A stretch of 64,000 nt of DNA from Amnibacterium kyonggiense (GCF_004364555.1 NZ_SOAM01000001.1:1426001-1490000); one strand, 5' to 3'. Shown: positions 16,703 to 26,024, numbered from the stretch's first letter. Notes: generated by a model not told the origin, from the sequence alone. Made by a program: numbers and translations.

Positions 16703-17667
16703 CGCCGGGCCAGCCTGAGGGCCGCGTCCGCCATCGCCGCGGTCGCGTCGTCGTCCGTCATCCACAGCGGCACCGCCCGAGCGGCGATGCCCGCGGCCCG
16801 GAGGGGGTCGACGGCCGCCGCGTCCGTCTCATCGACGAGCCAGCCGTCGAGCAGGCCGCCCGCCGAGCGCGCGCCGTAGTGCCGGGCGATCGCGGCGGCA
16901 TCCGTCTCGACGCCGATCGCGGTCAGGCACGCGTCCGCCATCCCGCGCACGACGCTGCCGCCGATGACGGGGGAGAGGCCGACGACGGGCGCCGCGGTGT
17001 CGCGGAGCGCCTCGCGGATCCCCGGGATGCCGAGAATCGTGCCGATCGAGACGACCGGGTTCGAGGGGGCGAGGAGGACGACGTCCGCCGCCGCGATCGC
17101 CTCCCGGACGCCGGGCGCGGCGGTCGCCGACTCGACGCCGCGCTGCACGAACCCGAGCGCGGGGAGGGCGGCGCGCGTGCGCACCCACCACTCCTCGAAG
17201 TGCAGCTCGCCCTCGGCGGTCACGACGTGGGTCTCGACCTCCGCGTCCGTCGCGGGCAGGAGCCGCACGCCGAGCGGCCAGCGCGCGCTCAGCCGCTCCA
17301 CGACCGCGGAGAGGGGCAGGCCCTCCCGCAGCAGCGCGGTGCGAGCGATGTGGGTGCCGATGTCGAGGTCGCCGAGCGTGAACCACGGCCAGCCGACGCC
17401 GTACGCGGCGAGCTCCGCGCTCACCCGCTCCGACTCCCCGGCGCGGCCCCAGCCGCGGACGTCGTCGTTCACGCCCGCGAGCGCGTACATGAGCGAGTCC
17501 AGGTCGGGCGTCACGCGCAGGCCGGCGAGCCAGAGGTCGTCGCCGGTGTTCGCGACGACGGTGATCGCGGCGGGGGAGGCGGTACGGCGGACGAGGGCGC
17601 GCAGGCCGCGGACGAACTTCGCACCGCCCACGCCTCCCGCCAGGACGACGATGCGGGCGGGATCCAT
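16699..17667 (-). CDS. cofD: 2-phospho-L-lactate (phosphoenolpyruvate) transferase, F420 biosynthesis
   Basis: A 322-residue CofD/FbiA protein that joins the lactyl- or enolpyruvyl-diphospho-guanosine unit to the deazaflavin Fo to make F420-0. Visible marks are RIVVLAGGVGGAKFVRGL at residues 5-22, VVANTGDDLWLAGLRVTPDL, and PSNPVVSIGTILGIPGIREAL in the second half. Start ATG 17667 has a TAGGCT -10 box 7 bases before it. F420 consumers in the window are the PPOX-type protein (49477) and the luciferase-like protein (60367); the rest of the pathway is not here. Confidence 0.95.
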   Translation of the reverse strand: MDPARIVVLAGGVGGAKFVRGLRALVRRTASPAAITVVANTGDDLWLAGLRVTPDLDSLMYALAGVNDDVRGWGRAGESERVSAELAAYGVGWPWFTLGDLDIGTHIARTALLREGLPLSAVVERLSARWPLGVRLLPATDAEVETHVVTAEGELHFEEWWVRTRAALPALGFVQRGVESATAAPGVREAIAAADVVLLAPSNPVVSIGTILGIPGIREALRDTAAPVVGLSPVIGGSVVRGMADACLTAIGVETDAAAIARHYGARSAGGLLDGWLVDETDAAAVDPLRAAGIAARAVPLWMTDDDATAAMADAALRLARR

Positions 17668-17674
17668 CGCGAGC

Positions 17675-17680
17675 AGCCTA
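17675..17680 (-). promoter_or_regulatory. -10 box (TAGGCT) of the cofD-benE leaderless promoter
   Basis: TAGGCT on the minus strand, 7 bases before the cofD ATG and in a 63-base divergent gap with the glycosyltransferase gene. Confidence 0.5.
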
Positions 17681-17730
17681 GGAGACCCGGGGAGCCCGAC
17701 CCGGAGGCGCCGCTGCGGGATACTCGCGGG

Positions 17731-19218
17731 GTGCGCGTGAGCGTGGTGGTCGCCGTCTTCGACCCGGGCCCCCACCTGTCCGCGCTGCTCGACTCGCTGC
17801 GCGCGCAGACCCTCGACCCGGCCGAGTTCGAGGCCGTCCTCGTCGACGACGGCTCGACCGACGGCACCGCCGCGGTCCTCGACGCCGCGGCGGAGGAGGA
17901 CTCGCGCTTCCGCGTGATCCACACGCCGAACTCGGGCTGGCCCGGGCGGCCCCGCAACATCGGCATCGACGCGGCCCGCGGCGACTTCGTGTTCATCGCG
18001 GACCACGACGACCACCTCCACCCGGAGGCGCTGCAGCGGCTGACGGACTTCGCGATCGAGCACGGCTCCGACGTCGTCGCGGGCAGGGTCGTCGGCGTCG
18101 GCCGGAACGCGCCGACCCGGATCTTCGAGCGGACGCTCATCGACGCGCAGGAGGACCCCGCGCTGCTCATGACGTCGTTGACGCCGCAGAAGCTGTACCG
18201 GCGCGCGTTCCTCGTCGAGGAGCGCATCCGGTTCCCGGAGGGGCCGCGCCGGCTCGAGGACCACCTCTTCGTCACGAAGGCCTACCTGCGGGCCCGCCGC
18301 GTCAGCGTCTACGCGGACGCGCCGATCTACTACTTCGTGCTCCGGGACGACGGCCGGAACGCATCGCGGCGGCCCGTCGAGTGGCGCGGCTACTTCGCGA
18401 ACGCCGCCGAGGCGATCGCCGTCGTCGACGCGGAGGCGCCCGACGAGGCCACCCGGGTCGCGATGCGCGCCCGGTGGCTCCGGGTCGAGGCCATCGGCCG
18501 GCTCCGCGGCGCCCGGTTCCTGGGCCAGGCCGACCGCGCGGGCCTGCTCGCAGCGACCGGATGGCTGCTCCGCGAGCACTACCCCGGCGCGGAGGTCGAC
18601 CGCCTCGGGCCGGTCGACCGCCTCATCGGGCGGCTGCTCCTCGACGGGCGCGCGGAGGACGTCGTCGCGGTCGCGACCTGGGAGACCTCCGTCCGGCTCG
18701 CGGCGGCGGTGGAGGCCGTGGAGGCCGCCGGCGGCGCGCTCCGCGTGCGCATCCGACTCGAGCAGGTCGCGGATCCGTTCCCGCTCACGGACCTCCCGGA
18801 CGGCGGGCCGGACCGCGGCGAGCTCGAGCGGACGCTGCGACTGCCCGAGGACGCGACCGCGGAGGCGGAGCTGCGGCGCTCCGGCGGTGCACCGGTCGCG
18901 CTCCGCGTCGAGCAGCGCATCGTCGGCGGCGTGCTCGAGGCCGCCGCCGTGCTCGATCCGGCGCGGGCCGCGGAGGTCGCCGAGGGGCGCTGGCTCCTCC
19001 GCGCGCGGGTGCCGGAGGCGGCCGTGCGCGCGCCGGGGACGCTCGGCGCTCCCGCCGAGCTGCCGGGGCCGACGCGCGTCGGCCCGCGTCGCATCACGCC
19101 CTCCGTCGATCGCAGCGGGCGCCTCGTGCTCGCGGTGGAGCGCGCCGGGCTCGGACCGGCGCTGCGCCGCGTCGCCCGTCGGGTGCGGTCAGGCCTCCGA
19201 CGGCACCGGCGCCGCTGA
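17731..19218 (+). CDS. Family 2 glycosyltransferase with extra C-terminal domain
   Basis: A 495-residue protein whose first 240 residues are a GT2 (GT-A fold) domain: VSVVVAVFDPGPHLSALLDS, the nucleotide-binding VLVDDGSTDGT near residue 40, and the metal/sugar motif FIADHDDHLHPEAL near residue 90. The remaining 250 residues hold a helical segment and a beta-rich stretch that I do not recognise, ending in a basic tail (RVRSGLRRHRRR). It probably transfers a sugar to a wall or extracellular polymer. The GTG at 17731 lies 6 bases after GATACT, a possible leaderless -10. Its last 30 bases overlap the convergent gene at 19189. Confidence 0.88.
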   Translation: MRVSVVVAVFDPGPHLSALLDSLRAQTLDPAEFEAVLVDDGSTDGTAAVLDAAAEEDSRFRVIHTPNSGWPGRPRNIGIDAARGDFVFIADHDDHLHPEALQRLTDFAIEHGSDVVAGRVVGVGRNAPTRIFERTLIDAQEDPALLMTSLTPQKLYRRAFLVEERIRFPEGPRRLEDHLFVTKAYLRARRVSVYADAPIYYFVLRDDGRNASRRPVEWRGYFANAAEAIAVVDAEAPDEATRVAMRARWLRVEAIGRLRGARFLGQADRAGLLAATGWLLREHYPGAEVDRLGPVDRLIGRLLLDGRAEDVVAVATWETSVRLAAAVEAVEAAGGALRVRIRLEQVADPFPLTDLPDGGPDRGELERTLRLPEDATAEAELRRSGGAPVALRVEQRIVGGVLEAAAVLDPARAAEVAEGRWLLRARVPEAAVRAPGTLGAPAELPGPTRVGPRRITPSVDRSGRLVLAVERAGLGPALRRVARRVRSGLRRHRRR

Positions 19219-20406
19219 CGGCTCGGTGCGGAGGCGGGCCCGCACGCGGTCGCCGATGCGGCCGGCCGTGTACGACATCAGGCGGCGGGTGCCGACCGTG
19301 TCGAGGTCGGCGGGCGGGGGAGGCGGCGGCTTCGGCGCAGCGCGGAAGCTGTCGAAGGTCGGCACCCCGCGGCCCTGCGTCAGCATCATCCCGACCAGCA
19401 GCGCGGCGGCCGCCTCGGTCGGGAGGGCGGGCGGCGGCTGCAGCGCGGCGACCGGGCGGCGGCTGGGGACGGCGAGCGCGTCGAGGTTCCCGATCGTCCG
19501 CACCCCGAGCTCGCGGATGCCGTGGACCATCTCGCGGACGAGCTCCGCGGCGCGGTCGGCGGCCCACTGCGGCACCTCGATCGGGCCGCCGGCGCGCAGC
19601 AGCTCCGGTTGCTCGCGCAGCCGCCGGATCGCGCCGAACTCGACGAGCGCTGCCTGCACGTCGGCCGTGGCGCCGTCGAGCTCGGCGAAGCGCGCGTTGA
19701 AGTGGCGGATCGTCTCGGCGACGGCGTAGCCGGGGGAGGCGTTCTCGGCCCTCGGGTCCGGCACGAGCACGCCCTCCGGCAGCCCGGTGAAGGCTTCGAA
19801 GGTGCGGAGCGGGAAGTCGCGGGCGGCGCCGGCGAGCGACAGCACGACGACGTTGTCGCGCCCGACGAGGCGGCTCCACCGGCGGGCCAGCGCGTCGATG
19901 CGGGTCTTCTGCCAGAACTCCGGCTGCGGCGCGGTCAGTGTGTCCTCGGTCCGCAGCATCGCGTCGAGCCAGTCCGGCCACGACGTCCGCGATCCGGTCT
20001 GCACCCACTGCTGCCACGACGAGGGGAGCATGTCGGCGAGGGGGCGCATGGTGATGACGACCGTGGTGCGGTCGGCGCCGAGGGCCTCGATCACCGTCGC
20101 CGCCCGCTCGTCGTCCGCGCGGGCGAACGTCTCGCTCGAGATGACGATCCGCTTCGCGGTCGACTCGTCGATCTCGCGGACGAGCCGCGGCCACGCCTCC
20201 AGCCCGTCGCGGTGCCCCGCGATCCGCCGGCCGAGCGCGACCGCGCCGGCCGCCGCCCGCGGCTGGCTGTTCCGGCCGGCGTAGTGGACGCCGTACGCCG
20301 CGATCGCCGCGCGATTGGTGTGGAAGGCGCTCTGCAGCGACGTCGTCCCGGTCTTGGCGGGACCGATGTGGAGCAGGCGGGAGCCCTCCGGCAGCAGCAA
20401 CGACAT
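19189..20406 (-). CDS. Sulfotransferase-like P-loop protein
   Basis: A 405-residue protein with LLHIGPAKTGTTSLQSAFH at residues 11-29, the 5'-phosphosulfate-binding loop of PAPS sulfotransferases. The second PAPS site is RIVISSETFARA near residue 90, followed by VVITMRPLADMLPSSWQQ. The last 100 residues hold a proline-rich linker with PPPPPP and are not part of the fold. The activated-sulfate donor and an unknown wall or small-molecule acceptor are inferred from the family. It converges on and overlaps a glycosyltransferase gene by 30 bases, a pairing seen in surface-polysaccharide loci. Confidence 0.82.
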   Translation of the reverse strand: MSLLLPEGSRLLHIGPAKTGTTSLQSAFHTNRAAIAAYGVHYAGRNSQPRAAAGAVALGRRIAGHRDGLEAWPRLVREIDESTAKRIVISSETFARADDERAATVIEALGADRTTVVITMRPLADMLPSSWQQWVQTGSRTSWPDWLDAMLRTEDTLTAPQPEFWQKTRIDALARRWSRLVGRDNVVVLSLAGAARDFPLRTFEAFTGLPEGVLVPDPRAENASPGYAVAETIRHFNARFAELDGATADVQAALVEFGAIRRLREQPELLRAGGPIEVPQWAADRAAELVREMVHGIRELGVRTIGNLDALAVPSRRPVAALQPPPALPTEAAAALLVGMMLTQGRGVPTFDSFRAAPKPPPPPPADLDTVGTRRLMSYTAGRIGDRVRARLRTEPSAAPVPSEA

Positions 20407-20509
20407 CGGTCCTCCTCGGGGTCGGGGCCGAGTATCCCCAGAACGGGGGCCACGGCGGCGTCGCCTCGCGGGGGAACGCCGATTCCCGCTCCGGTGCGCC
20501 GACCACCCC

Positions 20510-20617
20510 GTCGGTTCCGGCACACCTCGTCGGTTCCGGCAGTGCGTCGAGGCGCGGATCGCTGCCGGAGCCGACCGATGCTGCCGGAACCGACGGCTCA
20601 TGCGGCCAGCGCGGCGA
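20510..20617. repeat. 108-bp repeat, copy 1 (at the 3' end of the DUF559-like gene)
   Basis: About 92% identical by eye to 21581-21688 (8 differences in 108). It contains a doubled GTCGGTTCCGGCA word and an opposing TGCCGGAACCGAC, so it folds into a hairpin, and it includes the last 20 bases of the adjacent minus-strand gene with its stop codon. Confidence 0.85.
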
Positions 20618-21473
20618 GGACGGCCGCCTCGACGAGCGGCCATTCGAACAGCACGCGCCGCCAGGTGAACCGCAGCGAGCGGTAGCGGGTCGTCGCAGCG
20701 ACCAGGTCGCGGTGCCGGTCCCGCTCGAACGCCGCGGGATCGTCGTGCCATTCCTTCCCGTCGAGCTCGACGATGAGCCGGCCCTCGACGAGGAGGTCGA
20801 CCTCCCCGATCCCGGGCAGGTCGGGATGGACTTCGACGCGGAGCCCGAGGAGGCGGAGCAGGTACCGGGTGATCGTCTCGATCCCCGAGTCCGCCCGACC
20901 GTCCGCCGCGAGGACCACCGGGCGCAGGCGGGCGGGGAGCCGGGCGGCGAGCGCGGGCAGGTCCGCGTCGCGGACGAAGCGGAGGTGCAGGGCCGAGTCC
21001 AGGATGGCGAGCGCGTGCTCGGGCGGCAGTGCGCGGAACGCGTGCTCGAGCATCGTGAGCGGCGGCGCGATGCCCGAGGCGACGGCCCCGGCGACGACGT
21101 CCGCGGGCGTGCGATGGAGGACCACGGCCGGGGTCGGTCGCAGCGGTCGGGAGCCGTCGTCCGGGTCGTGGAACCGGGTGGTCGTGCGGCGGAACGCCAC
21201 GTGGAGGCGGTTCGACTCGGTTCGGTGCGGCCGCACGCGCGGCGCGTCGGGCGGCGGGTCCGGCGGAGTCCAGAGCCCCAGCGCCGCCGCTCCGGTCACC
21301 GCGGTGGCGACGCCGCCGACCCGGGCGGCGCGGAGCAGCAGGTCGGGCGTGCCGGGCAGCGCGAGGACGCCGCGCCGCACCACGGTGAGGCGTCCCTGCT
21401 CGATCGCCCGGCGGATCTCCCGCTCGGACTTGCCGCGGGCCAGCAGGTCGGCCGTCGTCCAGAAGCTGCGCAC
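20598..21473 (-). CDS. AbiEi-like antitoxin / DUF559 endonuclease-fold protein
   Basis: About 291 residues. The N-terminus (FWTTADLLARGKSEREIRRAIEQGRLTVVRRGVLALPG) is the winged-helix AbiEi antitoxin-type domain common in actinobacteria. The C-terminus (GEVDLLVEGRLIVELDGKEWH) is a DUF559-type restriction-endonuclease-like fold with Glu-Val-Asp and Glu-Leu-Asp-Gly-Lys catalytic-type residues. Such proteins are usually single genes of unknown role, without the AbiEii toxin; none is here. The GTG at 21473 is a weak choice: an AAGGAGG lies about 35 bases further upstream, with no in-frame start codon beyond it until a GTG inside the repeat. The gene is bracketed by direct repeats. Confidence 0.75.
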   Translation of the reverse strand: MRSFWTTADLLARGKSEREIRRAIEQGRLTVVRRGVLALPGTPDLLLRAARVGGVATAVTGAAALGLWTPPDPPPDAPRVRPHRTESNRLHVAFRRTTTRFHDPDDGSRPLRPTPAVVLHRTPADVVAGAVASGIAPPLTMLEHAFRALPPEHALAILDSALHLRFVRDADLPALAARLPARLRPVVLAADGRADSGIETITRYLLRLLGLRVEVHPDLPGIGEVDLLVEGRLIVELDGKEWHDDPAAFERDRHRDLVAATTRYRSLRFTWRRVLFEWPLVEAAVLAALAA

Positions 21474-21580
21474 CGCGGCATGGTGGTCGGGGTGGGCCCC
21501 GCCGCTCCGCCTCCTTAGCTCGTCGCGGCCGGAATCGCGGCTGTGGAGGAGCGGACGGGTGGCTCCGACGCCCGGCCTCC

Positions 21581-21688
21581 GTCGGTTCCGGCACACCTCG
21601 TCGGTTCCGGCAGCTCCTCGAGGCGCGAATCGCTGCCGGAGCCGGCGGATGCTGCCGGAGCCGACGGCTCACGCGGCCGGCGCGGCGA
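21581..21688. repeat. 108-bp repeat, copy 2 (orphan, with remnant gene tail)
   Basis: The second copy lies in the 330-base gene-free stretch 21474-21803. Read on the minus strand it encodes IAAPAA and a stop, matching the AALAA-stop end of the neighbouring gene, but just upstream the frame is closed by a TGA. It therefore looks like the tail of a lost second gene copy. The rest of that stretch holds only the ppsR promoter region. Confidence 0.8.
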
Positions 21689-21737
21689 TCGGCGGGTCCT
21701 CTCAGAACTGGCGGTTCCCCTCCGGGGCCCGCGGGGT

Positions 21738-21743
21738 TAGAGT
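21738..21743 (+). promoter_or_regulatory. -10 box (TAGAGT) of ppsR-ppsA
   Basis: TTAGAGT lies 60 bases before the chosen ppsR ATG, giving a 5' leader of about 55 bases with an AGGAG ribosome site, unlike the leaderless genes nearby. Confidence 0.4.
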
Positions 21744-21803
21744 CGCGATCGTCCGGGGTTGACTCGGACAACCTCGGACGACGACGACGCGTCAGGAGCG
21801 GCC

Positions 21804-22655
21804 ATGGCGGCTGACCCGGTCCCCTCGGGAGCCGCTGACGCGACCCTGCCGCCGCCCGTCCCCGTCTACTTCGTCGCCGAGCAGACGGGCATCAGCGCCG
21901 AGGCGATGGGCAACGCCCTCCTCGTCCAGTTCCCGGACGTCCGGTTCGAGCGGCACCGCATCCCGTTCATCACCTCGATCGCGGAGGCGCGGAAGGCCGT
22001 CGAGATCCTCGACGCCGCGATGAAGGGCCCGCGGCAGCCGCTCGTGTTCACGACGATCGCGGACGACACGATCAGCGGGGTGCTCCGTTCGAGCCGGGCG
22101 CCGATCATCGACTTCGTCTCGTCCCACCTCGGGCAGCTCGAGCGGATCCTGGGCTCCCGCGCGCTGCACCTCGCCGTGCGGGTGCACGGCGTCCAGGACC
22201 AGGAGCGCTACGACCGCCGGATGCAGGCCGTCGAGTACGCGATCGAGCACGACGACGGCGAGAGCCTCCGCCACTACGACGACGCCGACGTGATCCTGCT
22301 CGCCCCGTCCCGCTGCGGGAAGACGCCCACGACCATGTACCTGGCGCTGCAGCACAGCGTCTTCGTCGCGAACTACCCGCTCGTGCCGGAGGACCTCGAG
22401 ACCATCGACCTGCCGGACCCCGTGCGGAAGCTGCGCACCCGCTGCTTCGGCATCCTCACGACGCCCGAGCGGCTCAGCGAGGTCCGGAACGAGCGCCGCC
22501 CCGACTCCGTCTACGCGTCGATCGAGCAGTGCCGGTGGGAGCTGAAGCGCGCGGAGATCATGTTCCGCGCCCACCGCATCCCGACCGTGAACTCCTCCGC
22601 CAAGAGCGTCGAGGAGATGTCGACCGTGATCCTCCAGCACCTCGCGAAGGCCTGA
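21804..22655 (+). CDS. ppsR: Phosphoenolpyruvate synthase regulatory protein (bifunctional kinase/pyrophosphorylase)
   Basis: A 283-residue PSRP/DUF299 protein that inactivates phosphoenolpyruvate synthase by ADP-dependent threonine phosphorylation and reactivates it by phosphate-dependent removal. Marks are [20 protein letters not shown] near the start, [12 protein letters not shown], the P-loop-like [17 protein letters not shown] near residue 175, and [18 protein letters not shown] at the end. The ATG at 21804 follows AGGAG by 5 bases and is preferred over a TTG at 21759. It is the first gene of a pair with its target ppsA, 34 bases downstream. Confidence 0.95.
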   Translation: MAADPVPSGAADATLPPPVPVYFVAEQTGISAEAMGNALLVQFPDVRFERHRIPFITSIAEARKAVEILDAAMKGPRQPLVFTTIADDTISGVLRSSRAPIIDFVSSHLGQLERILGSRALHLAVRVHGVQDQERYDRRMQAVEYAIEHDDGESLRHYDDADVILLAPSRCGKTPTTMYLALQHSVFVANYPLVPEDLETIDLPDPVRKLRTRCFGILTTPERLSEVRNERRPDSVYASIEQCRWELKRAEIMFRAHRIPTVNSSAKSVEEMSTVILQHLAKA

Positions 22656-22689
22656 TCCGCACCACCACCGACGCAAGGGAGTCTCGACG

Positions 22690-25137
22690 ATGAGCACCAC
22701 CGTCCCCACCAGCACCGCCACGGGCCACCGGACGCCGAGCGGCGACAACGTCCGCTGGTTCGCGGACCTGGGCCTCGCGGACCTCGAGGAGGTCGGCGGC
22801 AAGAACTCGTCGCTGGGGGAGATGATCTCCTCCCTTTCGGACCTCGGCGTCCGCGTCCCCGACGGGTTCGCGACGACCGCCGGCGCGTACCGCCGGTTCG
22901 TCCGTGGCGGGCTCGCCGAGCGGATCGACGGGCTGCTCACCGGGCTCGACATCGACGACGTCGAGACGCTGGCCCGGGTCGGGAAGCAGATCCGGGAGGC
23001 CGTGCTGCAGCAGCCGTTCCCGGAGGACCTCGAGGCGGACATCCGCCGCGCCTACGCGGAGCTCACCCACGGGGACGACGACGCGTCGTTCGCGGTCCGG
23101 TCGAGCGCGACGGCGGAGGACCTCCCGGACGCGTCGTTCGCCGGGCAGCAGGAGACGTTCCTGAACGTGCGGGGGATCGACGCGATCCTGACCGCGATCC
23201 ACGAGGTGTTCGCGTCCCTCTACAACGACCGGGCGATCGCGTACCGGGTGCACCACGCCTTCGCCCACGACGTCGTCGCGCTGTCCGCCGGGGTGCAGCG
23301 GATGGTGCGCTCGGACGTGGGCGCCTCCGGGGTCATGTTCACGATGGACACCGAGTCCGGGTTCACGGACGCGGTGTTCGTGACCGCCTCCTACGGGCTC
23401 GGCGAGGCAGTGGTGCAGGGCGCGGTGAACCCGGACGAGTTCTACGTCTACAAGCCGGCGCTGGCCGCGGGTCGCCCGGCGATCCTGAAGCGGCAGGTCG
23501 GCGGCAAGGCGATCAAGATGATCTACACCGAGGACCGCACGGTCGGGAGGACGACGGAGTTCGTCGACGTCCCGGAGGCGGACCGCGGGCTGCTGTCGCT
23601 CACCGACGACGAGGTCCTCGAGCTGGCCCGGCACGCGGTAACGATCGAGGAGCACTACGGCCGCCCGATGGACGTCGAGTGGGGCAAGGACGGGATCGAC
23701 GGGCGGCTCTACATCCTCCAGGCCCGCCCCGAGACGGTGCAGTCGCGCCGGTCGACCACGACGAGCAGCCGGTACCGGCTCGCCGGGAAGCCGTCCGAGC
23801 GGTCGCTGCTCGTGGACGGGCGGGCGATCGGGCAGCGGATCGGCGCCGGCGCCGTGCGGGTGCTGACGGACGTGTCGCAGATGAGCGCGTTCCGGCAGGG
23901 CGAGGTGCTCGTCGCGGACATGACCGACCCGGACTGGGAGCCGATCATGAAGCGCGCCTCCGCGATCGTCACGAACCGCGGCGGCCGCACGTGCCATGCG
24001 GCGATCATCGCCCGCGAGCTCGGCATCCCCGCCGTCGTCGGCACCGGGACCGCCACGGCGGACCTCGCGGACGGCCGCGAGGTCACGGTCTCCTGCGCGG
24101 AGGGCGACACCGGCTTCGTCTACGACGGGCTCATCGACTTCCGGGTGGAGGAGACGCAGCTCGGCGGGATGCCCGAGATCCCGGTCAAGATCATGATGAA
24201 CGTCGGCACGCCCGACCAGGCGTTCGCGTTCTCCCGGCTGCCGAACCGGGGCGTCGGGCTCGCCCGGCTCGAGTTCATCATCAACCGGCAGATCGGCATC
24301 CACCCGCGGGCGCTGCTCGACCTCCAGGCCGACCCGGAGCGGCTCCCGAAGCAGGTCCGCCGCGACGTCGAGGACCGGATCAGGGCGTACGCCTCGCCGC
24401 GGGACTACTTCGTGCAGCGGGTGGCGGAGGGCGTCTCGATGATCGCGGCGGCGTTCGCGCCGGAGCCGGTCATCGTCCGGCTGTCCGACTTCAAGTCCAA
24501 CGAGTACGCGAACCTGCTCGCCGGCGAGCTGTACGAGCCGCACGAGGAGAACCCGATGATCGGGTACCGGGGCGCGTCGCGGTACCTGTCGCCGGACTTC
24601 GCGGAGTGCTTCGCGATGGAGTGCGAGGCCATGCGGTACGTCCGGGACGAGATGGGGCTGACGAACCTGAAGCTGATGATCCCGTTCGTCCGCACGCTGA
24701 CCGAGGCGGAGGGCGTGATCGCACTGCTGGCGAGGAACGGCCTCACCCGGGGCGAGAACGGGCTGCAGGTGATGATGATGTGCGAGCTGCCGTCGAACGC
24801 GGTGCTCGCGGACCGGTTCCTCGACCACTTCGACGGGTTCTCGATCGGGTCGAACGACATGACGCAGCTGACGCTCGGTCTCGACCGCGACTCCGCGCTC
24901 GTGGCGGCGGGGTTCGACGAGCGGGACCCGGCGGTGCTGCACATGCTGCAGCTCGCGATCGAGGCGGCGAAGCGGCGCGGGAAGTACGTCGGGATCTGCG
25001 GCCAGGGCCCCTCGGACCACCCCGACCTCGCCGCCTGGCTGCTGGAGCAGGGCATCGAGTCGATGTCGCTGAACCCCGACACGGTCGTCGACACCTGGCT
25101 CGCCCTCGCCGCCGGCGAGGCGGTCGCCACCTCCTGA
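22690..25137 (+). CDS. ppsA: Phosphoenolpyruvate synthase
   Basis: An 815-residue enzyme converting pyruvate + ATP + water to phosphoenolpyruvate + AMP + phosphate for gluconeogenesis. The ATP-grasp part begins [20 protein letters not shown] (residues 25-44). The swivelling phosphohistidine domain has [21 protein letters not shown] with catalytic His436. The PEP-binding barrel includes [16 protein letters not shown] and the cysteine in [14 protein letters not shown]. The length is normal. AAGGGAG precedes the ATG. The threonine next to the catalytic histidine (TCH) is the site family knowledge assigns to PpsR control, and that gene is directly upstream. Confidence 0.97.
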   Translation: MSTTVPTSTATGHRTPSGDNVRWFADLGLADLEEVGGKNSSLGEMISSLSDLGVRVPDGFATTAGAYRRFVRGGLAERIDGLLTGLDIDDVETLARVGKQIREAVLQQPFPEDLEADIRRAYAELTHGDDDASFAVRSSATAEDLPDASFAGQQETFLNVRGIDAILTAIHEVFASLYNDRAIAYRVHHAFAHDVVALSAGVQRMVRSDVGASGVMFTMDTESGFTDAVFVTASYGLGEAVVQGAVNPDEFYVYKPALAAGRPAILKRQVGGKAIKMIYTEDRTVGRTTEFVDVPEADRGLLSLTDDEVLELARHAVTIEEHYGRPMDVEWGKDGIDGRLYILQARPETVQSRRSTTTSSRYRLAGKPSERSLLVDGRAIGQRIGAGAVRVLTDVSQMSAFRQGEVLVADMTDPDWEPIMKRASAIVTNRGGRTCHAAIIARELGIPAVVGTGTATADLADGREVTVSCAEGDTGFVYDGLIDFRVEETQLGGMPEIPVKIMMNVGTPDQAFAFSRLPNRGVGLARLEFIINRQIGIHPRALLDLQADPERLPKQVRRDVEDRIRAYASPRDYFVQRVAEGVSMIAAAFAPEPVIVRLSDFKSNEYANLLAGELYEPHEENPMIGYRGASRYLSPDFAECFAMECEAMRYVRDEMGLTNLKLMIPFVRTLTEAEGVIALLARNGLTRGENGLQVMMMCELPSNAVLADRFLDHFDGFSIGSNDMTQLTLGLDRDSALVAAGFDERDPAVLHMLQLAIEAAKRRGKYVGICGQGPSDHPDLAAWLLEQGIESMSLNPDTVVDTWLALAAGEAVATS

Positions 25138-25147
25138 CCCTGGATCT

Positions 25148-25200
25148 TGCTCACGCTTCTTGCCGCCTCGCCGCCTCGGCGGCGGCAAGAAGCATGAGCA
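25148..25200. terminator. Long hairpin downstream of ppsA
   Basis: Arms of 20 bases (25148-25167 and 25181-25200, one mismatch, arm TGCTCACGCTTCTTGCCGCC) with a 13-base loop start 11 bases past the ppsA stop. This is a strong intrinsic-type stem without a U tract and should separate ppsA from the ribosomal-protein operon. Confidence 0.65.
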
Positions 25201-25266
25201 GAGCTCCGCCTCGATCGCCGGGGTCGGTGGACGTGGCCGCCGCACGGGCGCGGCGTGGGGGGCGCG

Positions 25267-25272
25267 TAAAAT
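25267..25272 (+). promoter_or_regulatory. -10 box (TAAAAT) of the yceD-rpmF-rnc-mutM operon
   Basis: TAAAAT is the only AT-rich hexamer in the 143-base gap and lies 8 bases before the GTG at 25281. It is the best -10 match in the window and implies a leaderless transcript. Confidence 0.6.
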
Positions 25273-25280
25273 CGTCCGCC

Positions 25281-25814
25281 GTGACCGCGCGCTCCCCGTA
25301 CATCCAGAACGTGCGCGACCTCGTGCGCCACCCCGGCGAGATGCGCGAGCGCCGTCTCGACATCACCGTCCCCGAGCACATGGGCGAGGGGCTCGTCGCC
25401 GTGCAGGAGGGCTCGCACCTCGACGTCGACCTGAAGCTCGAGTCGCTCCACGAGGGGATCCTGGCCTCCGGCACCGTCGTCGGACGGGCCGACGGGGAGT
25501 GCGCCCGCTGCCTCGCGCCGGTGTCGCTGCCGGTCGAGGTCGAGTTCGCGGAGCTCTTCGGGTATCCTGCCGATGAACCGTTCGACCACCAGCTCGATGG
25601 CGACCTGCTCGATCTCGAGCCGGTGGTGCGGGACGCGGTGGTGCTGGCACTGCCCTTCCAGCCCGAGTGCGTCGACGGTTGCGAGGACCTTGAACTCGGT
25701 CCCGGCATCAGCCTGATCACGGCGGATGCCGAGCGTGAGAAGCCTGCGGACCCCAGATGGGCCGCGCTCCAGGGCTTCAGCGCCCAGGACACGGACAGCA
25801 GAGAAGAGAAGTAG
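25281..25814 (+). CDS. YceD/DUF177 family protein (23S rRNA accumulation protein)
   Basis: A 177-residue protein with the family core [30 protein letters not shown] and a second cysteine pair [14 protein letters not shown]. YceD proteins precede rpmF in most bacteria and are tied to 23S rRNA processing or accumulation; the chemical role is not known. The four cysteines could bind zinc. Its TAG stop is followed two bases later by the rpmF ATG, and the ribosome site for rpmF (AGAGAAG) lies in its end. Confidence 0.92.
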   Translation: MTARSPYIQNVRDLVRHPGEMRERRLDITVPEHMGEGLVAVQEGSHLDVDLKLESLHEGILASGTVVGRADGECARCLAPVSLPVEVEFAELFGYPADEPFDHQLDGDLLDLEPVVRDAVVLALPFQPECVDGCEDLELGPGISLITADAEREKPADPRWAALQGFSAQDTDSREEK

Positions 25815-25816
25815 TC

Positions 25817-26020
25817 ATGGCGGTTCCGAAGCGGAAGCAGTCGCGCAGCAACACCCGCTCGCGTCGTTCGCAGTGGAAGGCCGAGGTGCCGACCCTCGTC
25901 AAGACGATCGAGAACGGCAAGGTCGTCTACTCCCTGCCCCACCGCGCCAAGGTGGTCGAGGGCTCGGACGGTGTCCCCCTGTACCTGGAGTACAAGGGCC
26001 GCCGCGTCGCCGACGCGTGA
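25817..26020 (+). CDS. rpmF: 50S ribosomal protein L32
   Basis: A 67-residue protein starting [20 protein letters not shown], the standard L32 N-terminus; the rest ([21 protein letters not shown]) matches the form found in Microbacteriaceae. The zinc-ribbon cysteines of other L32 proteins are absent, as in this family's C-minus version. Component of the large ribosomal subunit. The rnc GTG follows 4 bases after its TGA. Confidence 0.98.
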   Translation: MAVPKRKQSRSNTRSRRSQWKAEVPTLVKTIENGKVVYSLPHRAKVVEGSDGVPLYLEYKGRRVADA

Positions 26021-26024
26021 TCCG

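Noticed and set aside
20598-21596. The longest form of the DUF559-like gene, starting at a GTG inside repeat copy 2
   Set aside because: The extra 40 residues are Arg/Pro-rich, come from the repeat and intergenic DNA, and precede the conserved winged-helix start.
21759-21803. TTG at 21759 as the ppsR start
   Set aside because: It would add 15 residues (Asp-rich) before the ribosome site AGGAG at 21794, which serves the ATG at 21804.
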